Source: Gemmatimonadota bacterium (lineage in GTDB: Bacteria; Gemmatimonadota; Gemmatimonadetes; Gemmatimonadales; Gemmatimonadaceae). From it: 64,000 nt of DNA. Below are positions 52,322-61,365 of the stretch, piece by piece. The position numbers and the translations under genes were made by a program. The notes beneath the pieces are model-generated. The model was not told the origin of the DNA. It did no database searches and worked only from the letters and a program-made list of their open reading frames with translations. Numbering within the stretch: position 1 is the first letter of the stretch; every line of letters begins with the position of its first letter. The stretch spans positions 1-64,000 of the forward strand of contig JACPFW010000030.1 in assembly GCA_016182795.1 (NCBI GenBank), read 5' to 3'.

Positions 52322-53982
52322 AGTCGCTCCCCAAGCGGAATGGCCGCCATGAACGCGTCCTCATACCCCGGATGGCCGGCCAGTTCGAGATACGCGCACT
52401 CGGCGGCGATGCGTCGCGCCCGCTCGCGCATCCGCGCATCCACCAGCACCATCCGCGCGCCGACGCCCGCCGCATTGCCCACAAAGTGCACGCGCTCCGG
52501 ATCAATGGCCGGCACCAGGCCGATCCCCTGCACCGATTCCTTGCGCACGAAACTGCCGAACGTGCCGGCAATGTGAATCGCGTCGAGCGCGTCGGCACGA
52601 ACGCCGGCGTGCTCCAGCACCAGCGCGATGCCGGCGGCAATGGACCCTTTGACGAGCTGCAGCTGCCGTACGTCCTGCGCGGTCAGCGTCACGTCGCGGT
52701 CAAGGCGCACGCGACGCACGACGCGCGCTTCGCCTGGCCCGCCGGGCGTCTCGATCACACGTTCGCACAGCACCGGATGCACCCCCGCCGCCTCGCACTC
52801 GGCGCGGCTGCGCATGTAGCCGCTTTCGGCAATCACACCCGCCGTGTGCAGCTCGGCCACCGCGTCAATGAGACCGCTGCCGCACAGGCCGCGCGCCGGC
52901 TGGTTCGCCACCGTCCCGACGACGAGCCGTCCACTGCGCAGCACCCGCACGCGGTCGATCGCGCCGGGGGCGGCGCGCATGCCGTGCTCGATGTTCGCTC
53001 CCTCAAACGCTGGCCCGGCCGCGGTGGAGGTAGCGTACAGACCGCGCGCGCTTCCCAGCACCACCTCGGTGTTGGTGCCAAGGTCAATCAGCAGCTGCCA
53101 GTCGGCGGCGCGGTCCATGCCGGTGGCAAGAATCGCCCCTACGGTGTCGCCTCCGATGTGGTGGCCGACCATGGGCAGAAACAGCGCCACGCCCTCCGGG
53201 TGTATCGGCCAGCCGAACTCGCGCGCGGCACGCTCGACTTCCCGCGTGAACGTGCCGCGGTACGGCGCTTGCCCCAAGGGCGTGATGTCGGCACCCACCG
53301 CCGCGTGAGTCATCGTCGCGTTCCCTGCGCACGCCACCGCCACCACCTGTCGCGCGTCGACCGCGTCGCCAGTCAGGTCGGCGATCATTTCGCTGATTGC
53401 CGATACCACGCTCGTGTGCAGCTGCGCATTGCCGTCGGCCCGCTCCTGCGCGAAGTGGATCCGCGAGATCACATCGGCGCCAAAGCGCACCTGTGGATTC
53501 ACGCGTGACGTGATGCCCGCCACGTGGCCGGTGTCCAGCCGCACGAGCGCCGCGGCCAGCGAGGTGGATCCGATGTCCACGGCGATGCCGTACGCATTGC
53601 CCGCATTCCGCGCCGCGCCGCCCGCCATCGAGCCAAAGGACGGCGCAATCCCGTCGCCAAACACCGCGTCATCACCGAATGACTTGGCCGCCGTGGATCG
53701 CGTCTGCGGAGGGATCGTGACCGTCGCGTCGCTGTCGAGCGTGAGTTGGCATCCCAGCCGCCAGCCGTCCGCGCGCTCCGCGTCGGTGAGCAGGCGCTCG
53801 TCGGCACGCGTGGCAGGCGCGTCGCCGCTGACCACGCGCACACGGCACTTGCCGCACGCCGTGCGCGCGCCGCACGGCTGCTCAGTCCAGATGTCGCATT
53901 GTGCCGCCGCGAGAAACAGGTCCACCGCGCCCTCGGACACGGTGGACCGATCCTCGGGGAGGAACCGCACGCGGAAACTCAC
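52318..53982 (-). CDS. Reductive activator of corrinoid enzymes (RACE; ferredoxin + ASKHA)
   Basis: 554 residues. The N-terminal [2Fe-2S] domain has Cys37, Cys43, Cys46 (PCGARTACGKC) and Cys78. After a linker, the large DUF4445/ASKHA ATPase begins near residue 132 (GIAVDIGSTS), with DLGTNTEV, GLCGSGLIDA and IAGTFGSFVRKE further on. Such proteins use ATP and an electron to reduce Co(II) back to Co(I) in corrinoid methyltransferases. The stop of the corrinoid protein overlaps its start by four bases. An electron donor is not encoded nearby. Confidence 0.93.
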   Translation of the reverse strand: MSFRVRFLPEDRSTVSEGAVDLFLAAAQCDIWTEQPCGARTACGKCRVRVVSGDAPATRADERLLTDAERADGWRLGCQLTLDSDATVTIPPQTRSTAAKSFGDDAVFGDGIAPSFGSMAGGAARNAGNAYGIAVDIGSTSLAAALVRLDTGHVAGITSRVNPQVRFGADVISRIHFAQERADGNAQLHTSVVSAISEMIADLTGDAVDARQVVAVACAGNATMTHAAVGADITPLGQAPYRGTFTREVERAAREFGWPIHPEGVALFLPMVGHHIGGDTVGAILATGMDRAADWQLLIDLGTNTEVVLGSARGLYATSTAAGPAFEGANIEHGMRAAPGAIDRVRVLRSGRLVVGTVANQPARGLCGSGLIDAVAELHTAGVIAESGYMRSRAECEAAGVHPVLCERVIETPGGPGEARVVRRVRLDRDVTLTAQDVRQLQLVKGSIAAGIALVLEHAGVRADALDAIHIAGTFGSFVRKESVQGIGLVPAIDPERVHFVGNAAGVGARMVLVDARMRERARRIAAECAYLELAGHPGYEDAFMAAIPLGERL

Positions 53983-54632
53983 GCGCGCGCCGCCTTGAGC
54001 TCCGCCAGCAGGCTCCGCGCCTTGGCCACCGACGACGGCGCGTCGGCGCCGTACGCGTGCGCGCCGATGCTCTCGGCGTAGTCCTCCGAGACCGCCGCGC
54101 CGCCCACCATCACGCGCAGCCGGTCAAACAGCCCCGCCGCACGGAACGACTCGATGTTCACCTTCATCTGCCCCATCGTCGTCGTGAGCAGGGCCGACAT
54201 CCCCACGATGTCGGGGCGATGCTCCTCGATGGCCGCCTGGAACTTGGCGAGCGGCGTGTTGACTCCCAGGTCGATGACCCGGAAACCGGCGCCCTTGAGC
54301 ATCATCCCGACGAGGTTCTTGCCGATGTCGTGGATGTCGCCCTTCACGGTGCCAATCACGTACGTGCCTATCGGTTCGATGCCGCACGCCGCCAGCACCG
54401 GCTCGAGGTGCGCGAGCCCCGCCTTCATCGCCCGCGCCGCCACCAGCACTTCGGGCACGAAGATGATGTTGTCGCGGAACCGCTCCCCCACCACCTGCAT
54501 GCCGGCAATCAGACCCTGCTCAAGGATCGCCGCCGGCGCTCGCCCTTCGTCGAGCGCGTCGCGCGTCAGGCGCGCGACGTCGGCGTCGTGCCCATCAATT
54601 AGGTGCTGAGCGAGTTCGGCAAGGTCGGTCAT
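53979..54632 (-). CDS. Corrinoid (B12-binding) methyl-carrier protein
   Basis: 217 residues, the standard two-domain methyl-carrier of MtaC/MtbC/MtvC type. A helical cap (residues 1-85, LIAGMQVVGERF) is followed by the Rossmann B12 domain with the lower-axial His101 in GDIHDIGKN. It cycles between Co(I) and methyl-Co(III), shuttling methyl groups between the substrate methyltransferase and the acceptor enzyme. The ATG at 54632 overlaps the symporter stop by four bases. Confidence 0.95.
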   Translation of the reverse strand: MTDLAELAQHLIDGHDADVARLTRDALDEGRAPAAILEQGLIAGMQVVGERFRDNIIFVPEVLVAARAMKAGLAHLEPVLAACGIEPIGTYVIGTVKGDIHDIGKNLVGMMLKGAGFRVIDLGVNTPLAKFQAAIEEHRPDIVGMSALLTTTMGQMKVNIESFRAAGLFDRLRVMVGGAAVSEDYAESIGAHAYGADAPSSVAKARSLLAELKAARA

Positions 54633-56428
54633 GGCGTCGGGGGGACGGACAGGGCATTCACTGGCTCGCGCAGCGAATGGAGGATCCCCCACCCGCAGAG
54701 CAGCGACGCGGCCACCAGCGCGGCGCCGCGCAGGGTGCTGCCGAGCAGCAGCTCACCAATGCCAAACAGCGACAGGTAGACGGTGGCGCATCCCAGCACC
54801 CACTGGCGCAGCGACACCCACCCATTGTGGTCAATTCTGACCTCTGGCGCGAGCGCCGCAATGCGCGTCCACCCGCGGCGAGACGGGCGCGTGCGCCGGT
54901 AGAACTCCACCAGCGTCTCCTCGTCGGTGGGCGGCGTCAGGAACGTGACCGCCACCCACACCACGGTCACCACGGCGGTCGTGAGCAGAATTGAATACGC
55001 AAAGAACAGCTGCGCGTCGCGCCCCGTCGCGCCCAGCCCGAACCCTGCCGGCCCCACCACCAGCTGCAGGTACAGCGACGTCGCCGTCGCCGCCAGCATC
55101 GCCGAGATCTCCGACCACGCGCTCACGCGCCACCAGTACCAGCGCAAGATGAAGACGAGCCCCGTCCCCGCGCCGATGGAAAGCAGAATGTCCAGCGCGC
55201 GCGTCACCTGGCCGAGTCGCAGGGCAACCAGTGCGCTCAGCACCATGATGATCACGCTGGCCACGCGCGACACGCCCACATAGTGCGCTTCGCTGGCGTC
55301 CTTCTTGAGATACGGGCGGTACAGATCGTTCACCAGGTACGACGCGCCCCAATTGAGCTGGGTGGAGATGGTGGACATGTACGCCGCGCCAAACGCCGCG
55401 AGCATCACGCCGCGCCACCCGTGCGGGAGCACGTCGGTCATCATCTTCACATAGCCGAGCTCGGGGTCGGCCGTCACGACGGGGTTGCCCGCGTAGTAGA
55501 CCATCGCCGCCAGCCCGGTGAGGATCCACGGCCACGGGCGCACCGTGTAGTGCAGGATGTTGAACGTGAGCACCGCGAGCAGCGACGACTTCTCGTCGCG
55601 CGACGCGAACATCCGCTGCGCCACGTATCCGCCGCCGCCCGGTTCGGCGCCGGGATACACCGCCGCCCACCATTGCACACAGAGGAAGACGGCCAGCGTC
55701 ATCAGCGGCAGATACGCGCCGTCGGTGCGCGGGAAGAACTTCAGCAGCGACGCGGCCGCGTCGCCGTGCGTGCGCACCAGCCCGTCCTGCAGCCCGCCGA
55801 GTCCGCCGACCGCCGCCACGGCGAAGACCGCCAGCGCCACCGACCCGGCCATCGCCAGCAGGAACTGGAAGAAGTCGGTCCACAGCACGCCCATGAACCC
55901 GCCGAGCGTCGAGTAGACCGCCGTGACGCCAATGCACACCATCACGGCCGTCCACTCGTCGATCCCGGTGGTCGACTTGAGCACCTTGATCATCCCCAGC
56001 GTCACCGCGCCGCCGATGATCGCGTTGATCGGCAGGCCGAGGTAGACGGCGCGGAAGATCCGCAGGAAGTGCGCCGGGCGCCCCGAGTAGCGGATGGCGA
56101 CAAACTCGACGTCGGTCATCACTCCCGACCGGCGCCACAGCCGCGCGAAGAAGAAGACGGTGAGCATCCCCGACAGCACGAATGCCCACCAGATCCAGTT
56201 GCCGGCGATGCCGCCGCGGGCGGTGATGCCGGCGACCAGCAGCGGGGTGTCCGACGCGAAGGTGGTGGCGACAATCGAGATGCCCGCCAGCCACCACGGC
56301 ACCGACCGCCCGGCCAGGAAGTAGTTCTCCGTGCTCGTTGACGCGCGCTTTGTGAACATCAGTCCCACGCCGAGGCTCAGCGTGAAGTAAACGCCAACGA
56401 TGAGCCAGTCGATGCGGGCCAGTGTCAT
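54629..56428 (-). CDS. Sodium:solute symporter (SSS family)
   Basis: 599 residues with about 13-14 membrane segments. N-terminal SSS features: TENYFLAGRSVPWWLAGISI and VATTFASDTP (residues 33-61). It imports an organic solute with Na+. Immediate coupling to a corrinoid protein gene (ATGA overlap) suggests it brings in the methylated substrate of the system, as SSS or BCCT carriers do for betaines. The substrate is unknown. The gap to the preceding barrel gene is zero bases. Confidence 0.92.
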   Translation of the reverse strand: MTLARIDWLIVGVYFTLSLGVGLMFTKRASTSTENYFLAGRSVPWWLAGISIVATTFASDTPLLVAGITARGGIAGNWIWWAFVLSGMLTVFFFARLWRRSGVMTDVEFVAIRYSGRPAHFLRIFRAVYLGLPINAIIGGAVTLGMIKVLKSTTGIDEWTAVMVCIGVTAVYSTLGGFMGVLWTDFFQFLLAMAGSVALAVFAVAAVGGLGGLQDGLVRTHGDAAASLLKFFPRTDGAYLPLMTLAVFLCVQWWAAVYPGAEPGGGGYVAQRMFASRDEKSSLLAVLTFNILHYTVRPWPWILTGLAAMVYYAGNPVVTADPELGYVKMMTDVLPHGWRGVMLAAFGAAYMSTISTQLNWGASYLVNDLYRPYLKKDASEAHYVGVSRVASVIIMVLSALVALRLGQVTRALDILLSIGAGTGLVFILRWYWWRVSAWSEISAMLAATATSLYLQLVVGPAGFGLGATGRDAQLFFAYSILLTTAVVTVVWVAVTFLTPPTDEETLVEFYRRTRPSRRGWTRIAALAPEVRIDHNGWVSLRQWVLGCATVYLSLFGIGELLLGSTLRGAALVAASLLCGWGILHSLREPVNALSVPPTP

Positions 56429-57745
56429 CTAGAACCTCGGGTTCACGACATTGTTGTAGATCGACCCGAACGTATAGCTCACGCCAACCGACATCGAGTA
56501 CTCGTATCCGGTGAGCAGCGCCCGGCGGCGCAGCAGCACGTCGGCCGCCGTCTGCTCGCCGCGCGGCAGGTACAGCTGGTCGTGGATCCACTCGTACCGC
56601 GCGCCGGCATTGATGCTGAATCCGCGGAACACGCGCACGTTGAAGTTGCCGCTCACCTGCGTGCTGCGCTTGGAGGGGTCAGTAAGCACGCTCACGTGCT
56701 CGCCGTAGAAGTTGGCGCCGCCCCACGGCTGGTTGGTGCGATACTCGATTTCCGTCCGCTGGCGCGGCACCGACTCGCGAATCTTGTTGAAGATCGTCGT
56801 GTCGGCGTACTGGTAGTTCGTGTATCCCACGCCGTAGCGCACCAGCAGCTTGCGGCGCGTGGCCTCCGCATACTGCAGAACGCTGTACTCCACGGCGGCC
56901 AGGCCCTCCACGCGCAGGTCCTGATTGCGGAACGTCTGCGACGCCACCTCAAAGAAGCCGCCCACCGACAGGTGCCCGGTGATGCTCTTCACCTGGAGCA
57001 AGTCGGCGGACCAGTCGCGCTGCAGGCTCGTATACGTCTCTTGCGACGTGATGGTGCCGAGACTGTCGTACTCGATCGCCGTCGCCCGGTTGTCACGGTA
57101 CGAGTGCGATAGGTCCGCTTCGGTCTTCCATGCCTCGGTCACGCGGCGGGCAGAGAATCGGGAGTAGACGTTGCGGCTCCTGTAGTACTCTTCGCCGCTG
57201 GTCGAGCCGCCGAGGCTCACCGAGAAGACCCACGCGTCCCATTTGTCGGCGGCCCGCGTCGTCTGCCCGTTGGTGGCCTTTACCGTCTTGTCGGTGCTGA
57301 TGCGCAAGCTCGTCGACACCGGCGTATGGGCGGCGAACGGCACGAGGCCCATGGCGATGGTATTCAGCACGCCACGACGGCGCTCGTCATTGGTGCTCGT
57401 GGCATTGCTGACATACGTCAGGGTGTCCCCGCGCCCGGCAAAGGCGCGTGCGCCAAGCAGCGCAATGGTGAACTCCTGCCCGGCCCCCGCCCCCTGGCTC
57501 GTGACCAGCACGTGCACGTCCGACTCCAGGCGATACCGCACCCAGTTCACCCAGCTGATCTCGGTGCGAATCAAGTCGCCGTCGCACCCACTGCGGCAGT
57601 CGAGGTAGACGGCGAGCGGCGTCTTGGACTGCGGCTTCGCCTGGGCGTCGGCCAAACTCGGCGCGGCGCCCAGAACACATAAGGCGAGCATGGCGCGCGC
57701 GGCCGCAGCGCCGGCGCGAAAGAATTCGCGTGAAGACATCGACAT
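56429..57745 (-). CDS. Outer-membrane beta-barrel protein of unknown family
   Basis: 438 residues. A signal segment (about residues 8-28, ending ADAQ) precedes a small N-terminal domain with two close Cys (LDCRSGCDGD). A long run of amphipathic strands follows and ends VNPRF, with a terminal Phe as in outer-membrane barrels. It is directly joined to the symporter gene, so it may start the corrinoid operon and could be an outer-membrane route for the substrate; this is inference. The ATG at 57745 or the one two codons later is the start. Confidence 0.7.
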   Translation of the reverse strand: MSMSSREFFRAGAAAARAMLALCVLGAAPSLADAQAKPQSKTPLAVYLDCRSGCDGDLIRTEISWVNWVRYRLESDVHVLVTSQGAGAGQEFTIALLGARAFAGRGDTLTYVSNATSTNDERRRGVLNTIAMGLVPFAAHTPVSTSLRISTDKTVKATNGQTTRAADKWDAWVFSVSLGGSTSGEEYYRSRNVYSRFSARRVTEAWKTEADLSHSYRDNRATAIEYDSLGTITSQETYTSLQRDWSADLLQVKSITGHLSVGGFFEVASQTFRNQDLRVEGLAAVEYSVLQYAEATRRKLLVRYGVGYTNYQYADTTIFNKIRESVPRQRTEIEYRTNQPWGGANFYGEHVSVLTDPSKRSTQVSGNFNVRVFRGFSINAGARYEWIHDQLYLPRGEQTAADVLLRRRALLTGYEYSMSVGVSYTFGSIYNNVVNPRF

Positions 57746-57810
57746 AGAGGGAATTACGTGACACGGCGCGCGCGCGTTCAGGGCGAACGCGGACAAAAGA
57801 CAGCTGAAAC

Positions 57811-58278
57811 CTACCCCGGAACGCGGCGTCGAAGACGCAGAAGCCAACGGAACGCTCGGTGTACCGGGTCCACCGGACCGCAATACATCATTGGGCAGCC
57901 GCCGACAATCGGCTCCACCCCCGCGCGATGACACAGTTCCACGGCCGCGTCGGACACCGAGCCCGCGCCAAACGACCGGTGAAACCAGACGTGCTTCACC
58001 CCCGCGTCGAGCGCGTCGCACACCACGGCGGGTGCCGCGTCGGGGTGCGTGACGACCATGAGGCCGTGCACCGGTCCGGGGACGGAGCGCACGTCGGGAT
58101 ACGCGCGCTCACCGGCGATCTCCGTCGCGTTCGGATTGACGGCGAACACGTCGTGGCCGCAGTCGCGCAGCCGCTGGAAGATGGCATTGGCCGGCGTCTT
58201 TCCCGATCGCGAGACGCCGGCGACGGCAATGCGTCGGCCTGCAAGAAATGCGGCCACGGACGGCGGAACTTCCGGCAT
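57811..58278 (-). CDS. CoA-binding domain protein (YccU-like)
   Basis: 155 residues. A Rossmann CoA-binding domain with AVAGVSRSGKTPANAIFQRL near the N-terminus and GGCPMMYCGP near the C-terminus, typical of the small YccU family. The ATG at 58278 has AGGAG 8 bases upstream. Function in the family is unclear. It is 65 bases ahead of the barrel gene on the same strand and might be the true first gene of that unit. Confidence 0.85.
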   Translation of the reverse strand: MPEVPPSVAAFLAGRRIAVAGVSRSGKTPANAIFQRLRDCGHDVFAVNPNATEIAGERAYPDVRSVPGPVHGLMVVTHPDAAPAVVCDALDAGVKHVWFHRSFGAGSVSDAAVELCHRAGVEPIVGGCPMMYCGPVDPVHRAFRWLLRLRRRVPG

Positions 58279-58405
58279 CGAACCACTCCTGAACTCGATC
58301 GACGGGGGCCGCTTGCGAGCCTCCAAATTTGGACGCGCCCCCGGCGCGCGCGCCAGTCAACACCTCGCCCTCCCCTCGGGACCGTCGTTGCGCCATACTC
58401 CGCCC

Positions 58406-59221
58406 ATGAAGATCGCACTCATTCAACAGCACGCCTCTCCGAACCGCGTCGAGAACCTCACCCGCGGCCTCGCCGCCGCCGACGCGGCGGCCCGGAACGG
58501 CGCCACGCTTATCTGCTTCGCCGAACTCGCGTTTGAGCCGTTCTACCCGCAGGAGCGAGCGGGCGGTGACGTCGCCGCGCTCGCCGAGGAGATTCCCGGG
58601 CGCACCACCAATGCCTTCGCCGAACTCGCGCGCAATTATGGCGTGGTCATCGTGCTCAATCTCTTCGAGCGCGACGGTGCCCACACCTACGACACCTCGC
58701 CCGTCATCGGCGCCGACGGCACGTTGCTGGGCCGCACGCGCATGGTGCATATCACCGAGTACGCCTGCTTCCACGAGCAGGGGTACTACGCGCCCGGCGA
58801 CACCGGCGTGCGCGTGTACGACACCGCGGCCGGGCGCATTGGCGTGGCCATCTGCTATGACCGCCATTATCCCGAGTACATGCGGGCGCTCGCCATCGCC
58901 GGCGCGCAGATAGTCGTGGTTCCGCAGGCCGGCTCCGTCGGCGAATGGCCCGAAGGGCTGTACGAGGCCGAAATGCGCGTGGCCGCGTTCCAGAACGGCT
59001 ACTTCACCGCGCTCTGCAACCGTGTGGGGAAGGAGACAAAGCTCGAGTTCGGCGGCGAGTCGTTTGTCTGCGACCCCGAGGGGCGCGTGATCGCGCGCGC
59101 CGGCGCGGGGACCGACGAGATCCTCTACTGCGACATCGACCTCGGCGCCATCGACCAATCGCACGCCAAGCGTCTGTTCCTGCGCGATCGGCGCCCGGAG
59201 TTGTACGGCGAATGGAAGTGA
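58406..59221 (+). CDS. Carbon-nitrogen hydrolase (nitrilase superfamily) with altered Lys position
   Basis: 271 residues. Glu40 (CFAELAFEP) and the nucleophile Cys150 (VAICYDRHYPE) are in place and the fold is complete. Where most members have the catalytic Lys in R-K-x-H, this protein reads RTRMVHIT, with Met113 at that position. It resembles N-carbamoylputrescine amidase or beta-ureidopropionase in length. It may be an active variant with another base or a non-hydrolytic member. It is divergent from the CoA-binding gene and ends convergently with zero gap. Confidence 0.85.
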   Translation: MKIALIQQHASPNRVENLTRGLAAADAAARNGATLICFAELAFEPFYPQERAGGDVAALAEEIPGRTTNAFAELARNYGVVIVLNLFERDGAHTYDTSPVIGADGTLLGRTRMVHITEYACFHEQGYYAPGDTGVRVYDTAAGRIGVAICYDRHYPEYMRALAIAGAQIVVVPQAGSVGEWPEGLYEAEMRVAAFQNGYFTALCNRVGKETKLEFGGESFVCDPEGRVIARAGAGTDEILYCDIDLGAIDQSHAKRLFLRDRRPELYGEWK

Positions 59222-60742
59222 CTACGGCCGCTCGCGAATAACGAGACTCCGCCCGCGATAACGCGACGGCTCCACATGGCGCACCGACTGCGTGCGGCGT
59301 CCGTCGCGCGACATAAACGTCACTTCCACGGTCACCCTTCCACGCCGTGCCAAGCCTACGTGCACCGGCGCGGCACGCTGGGCATCGTAGCCGCCGCCGG
59401 CCACCACGAGACGCGACCCAAGCAGCGCACCCGCCCGATCATACACGCGCACCTCAGCGCCGAACCGCGTCTGGTGCCCGTTGGCGTCGAGCACGAGCAC
59501 GCTCAGACTGCGCCGCTTGTCGGCGTCGGGCAGCGTGTTGCGGAACAGGAAGTGCCCACCCACCGGGCCGTAGCCGTCGGTGACGGAGAGGTCGAGCGCG
59601 CCGTCGCCATCGAAGTCGACGAACTGCACGCTGTGATCCGCCACGTTCAGCGGACTGTCCTTGGTGAGCACATTCACAAATCCGGCTGAGCCGTCGTTGC
59701 GATACAGGGCGTTGAGCGGCGTCTGCGCCCCTGATGCCCCTGCGTACGAGATGACTGACAGATCGAGGTCACCGTCGTTGTCGTAGTCGCCAAAGTCGGC
59801 GCTTACCGCGTGGTTCTCGTTGGTGATGCCCAGCGAGGCGGCCACGTCGGTGAACGTGCCGTTGTCATTGTTGCGGTACAACTGGTTATGGCCGTAGTTG
59901 GCGACGAACAGGTCGAAGTCGCCGTCGTTGTCGTAGTCGCCCACGGCGCAGCCGACGCCCCCCTCGGCGGTCGTGCGCGTCGGGCCGGCGACACCGGCGG
60001 CGGCCGCGACATCGGTGAACGTGCCGCCATCGTTGCGCCACAGCGCATCGGTGGCCCCCGCCTGGTTGGCGAGAAAGACATCGAGGTCGCCATCGCGGTC
60101 GAAGTCGAACCAGCACGAGCCAACGGTGGGACGCGCATCGGTTGGCCCGACGCCAACGAACACGTGCCTGAAATGACCACCGTCATTGCGGAACAAGCGG
60201 TTGTCGCCGGCGCGGTCGGTGGCGTAGACGTCGAGATCCCCGTCGTTGTCGTAGTCCACCCAGTTCGTCTGGCGCGACGAACGTCCCGTGATCGCGAGCC
60301 CAATCGCCGGGGCGACGTCGGTGAAATGCCTGCCCCTTTCGCTGCGCAGCACGAGCGTCACCTTGTCCTTGGCCGTGGCGCCGCCAAGCAAGTCGATAAA
60401 CCCGTCGCGGTCGTAGTCGCCCCAGCTCAGGCCGCGCAGTTCGTGACTCCCCGCCTGCGGCATTCCCATCTGCGCGCCAACGCTGACCAGCACACCCTTG
60501 TCGTTGCGGTAGAGCCGCACCTCTCCGCTGCCGAGCGAAACGGCCAGATCGAGATCGCCATCGTTGTCGTAGTCGCCCCACGCATTGGAGAACGAGTTCG
60601 GCGTGGCGAACAGCTCCGTCTGGACGGAGCGGAAGGGGAGCGCAGTTGGAGAAGGCGACTGACCGACCGCTCGCGCGGGGAGAGCGGCGGCAATGCAGGT
60701 GGCCGCGAGGAGGTGCGCGGCGGTGGTGTGAGGAAGACTCAT
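59222..60742 (-). CDS. Secreted FG-GAP/VCBS repeat protein with ASPIC/UnbV domain
   Basis: 506 residues. A signal peptide (residues 1-26) is followed by seven integrin-like Ca-binding repeats of the D-Y/F-D-x-D-G-x-x-D-L/V type (such as DYDNDGDLDL), forming a beta-propeller. A C-terminal ASPIC/UnbV domain lies at about residues 405-500. Such proteins are secreted or surface bound, with adhesion or carbohydrate-related roles that are poorly defined. The ATG at 60742 gives a clean signal peptide; the frame is open further upstream. Confidence 0.85.
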   Translation of the reverse strand: MSLPHTTAAHLLAATCIAAALPARAVGQSPSPTALPFRSVQTELFATPNSFSNAWGDYDNDGDLDLAVSLGSGEVRLYRNDKGVLVSVGAQMGMPQAGSHELRGLSWGDYDRDGFIDLLGGATAKDKVTLVLRSERGRHFTDVAPAIGLAITGRSSRQTNWVDYDNDGDLDVYATDRAGDNRLFRNDGGHFRHVFVGVGPTDARPTVGSCWFDFDRDGDLDVFLANQAGATDALWRNDGGTFTDVAAAAGVAGPTRTTAEGGVGCAVGDYDNDGDFDLFVANYGHNQLYRNNDNGTFTDVAASLGITNENHAVSADFGDYDNDGDLDLSVISYAGASGAQTPLNALYRNDGSAGFVNVLTKDSPLNVADHSVQFVDFDGDGALDLSVTDGYGPVGGHFLFRNTLPDADKRRSLSVLVLDANGHQTRFGAEVRVYDRAGALLGSRLVVAGGGYDAQRAAPVHVGLARRGRVTVEVTFMSRDGRRTQSVRHVEPSRYRGRSLVIRERP

Positions 60743-60800
60743 GGCAGGTCGAAGATTCGCCTCTCGTCGAGATAATGCGGCGAACATCGTAAGCCCGATG

Positions 60801-61361
60801 CTACCGCAAGCGCAGCCCAAGTCGCAATGAACCAAGATAAAGCGTCTCGCCGCCGAATCGCGCGACCACGTCACCTTGCGCGCCGAGCGTCAATGCCACT
60901 CGCGACACTCCGACGGCGGCGTCCAACTGGCACTGTCCACCGACCCCCGACGGACCGCTCCCACCATAGAGCGCCGGTCCGATGAGCACACGCAGCGTGC
61001 CGACGCCCATCGTCCGCTCGGTCCCGCCGAGCACGCCGACGTGCGAGAGCGTTGGATACGCCTCAAGACAGCCGGAGCCGATGCCCGCTGCCAAAATGCA
61101 GCGGTCATCCGAGAGGGAGGCACGGGTACCGACCGACACGGCCGATAGTCGAGTCGCGCGATGCTTGGCAGCGATGGTTAGCTCGGCGGCGATGCCGTCG
61201 CGACCCATGTATCTGCCGCCCCCGCCAGAGCTCGTCCCGACGGCAAGATCCAGCGAGAGGTGAGGCGCTGATTGCGCGGAGGTGGAGTCGATCGCCGCGA
61301 CGGCTAGCGCGCACCACAGCGTCAGAGTGCGACAGATTCGCACTGAATGGGGTATTCTCAT
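60801..61361 (-). CDS. Secreted protein of unknown function
   Basis: 186 residues. A signal peptide (about residues 1-30, ending TSAQ) precedes a Gly-rich, strand-rich body ending in YLGSLRLGLRLR, compatible with a small outer-membrane barrel. Two Cys pairs are present in the middle. No family was recognised. It lies 4 bases after the lipoprotein gene upstream, so it is in the same operon. Confidence 0.6.
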   Translation of the reverse strand: MRIPHSVRICRTLTLWCALAVAAIDSTSAQSAPHLSLDLAVGTSSGGGGRYMGRDGIAAELTIAAKHRATRLSAVSVGTRASLSDDRCILAAGIGSGCLEAYPTLSHVGVLGGTERTMGVGTLRVLIGPALYGGSGPSGVGGQCQLDAAVGVSRVALTLGAQGDVVARFGGETLYLGSLRLGLRLR

Positions 61362-61365
61362 CGAT

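Noticed and set aside
54831-56591. 586-codon minus-strand frame overlapping the SSS symporter
   Set aside because: Low-complexity Arg/Gly/Ala translation in another frame of a clear transporter gene.
57746-57810. Cobalamin riboswitch before the corrinoid operon
   Set aside because: The gap is only 65 bases and has no B12-box-like sequence.
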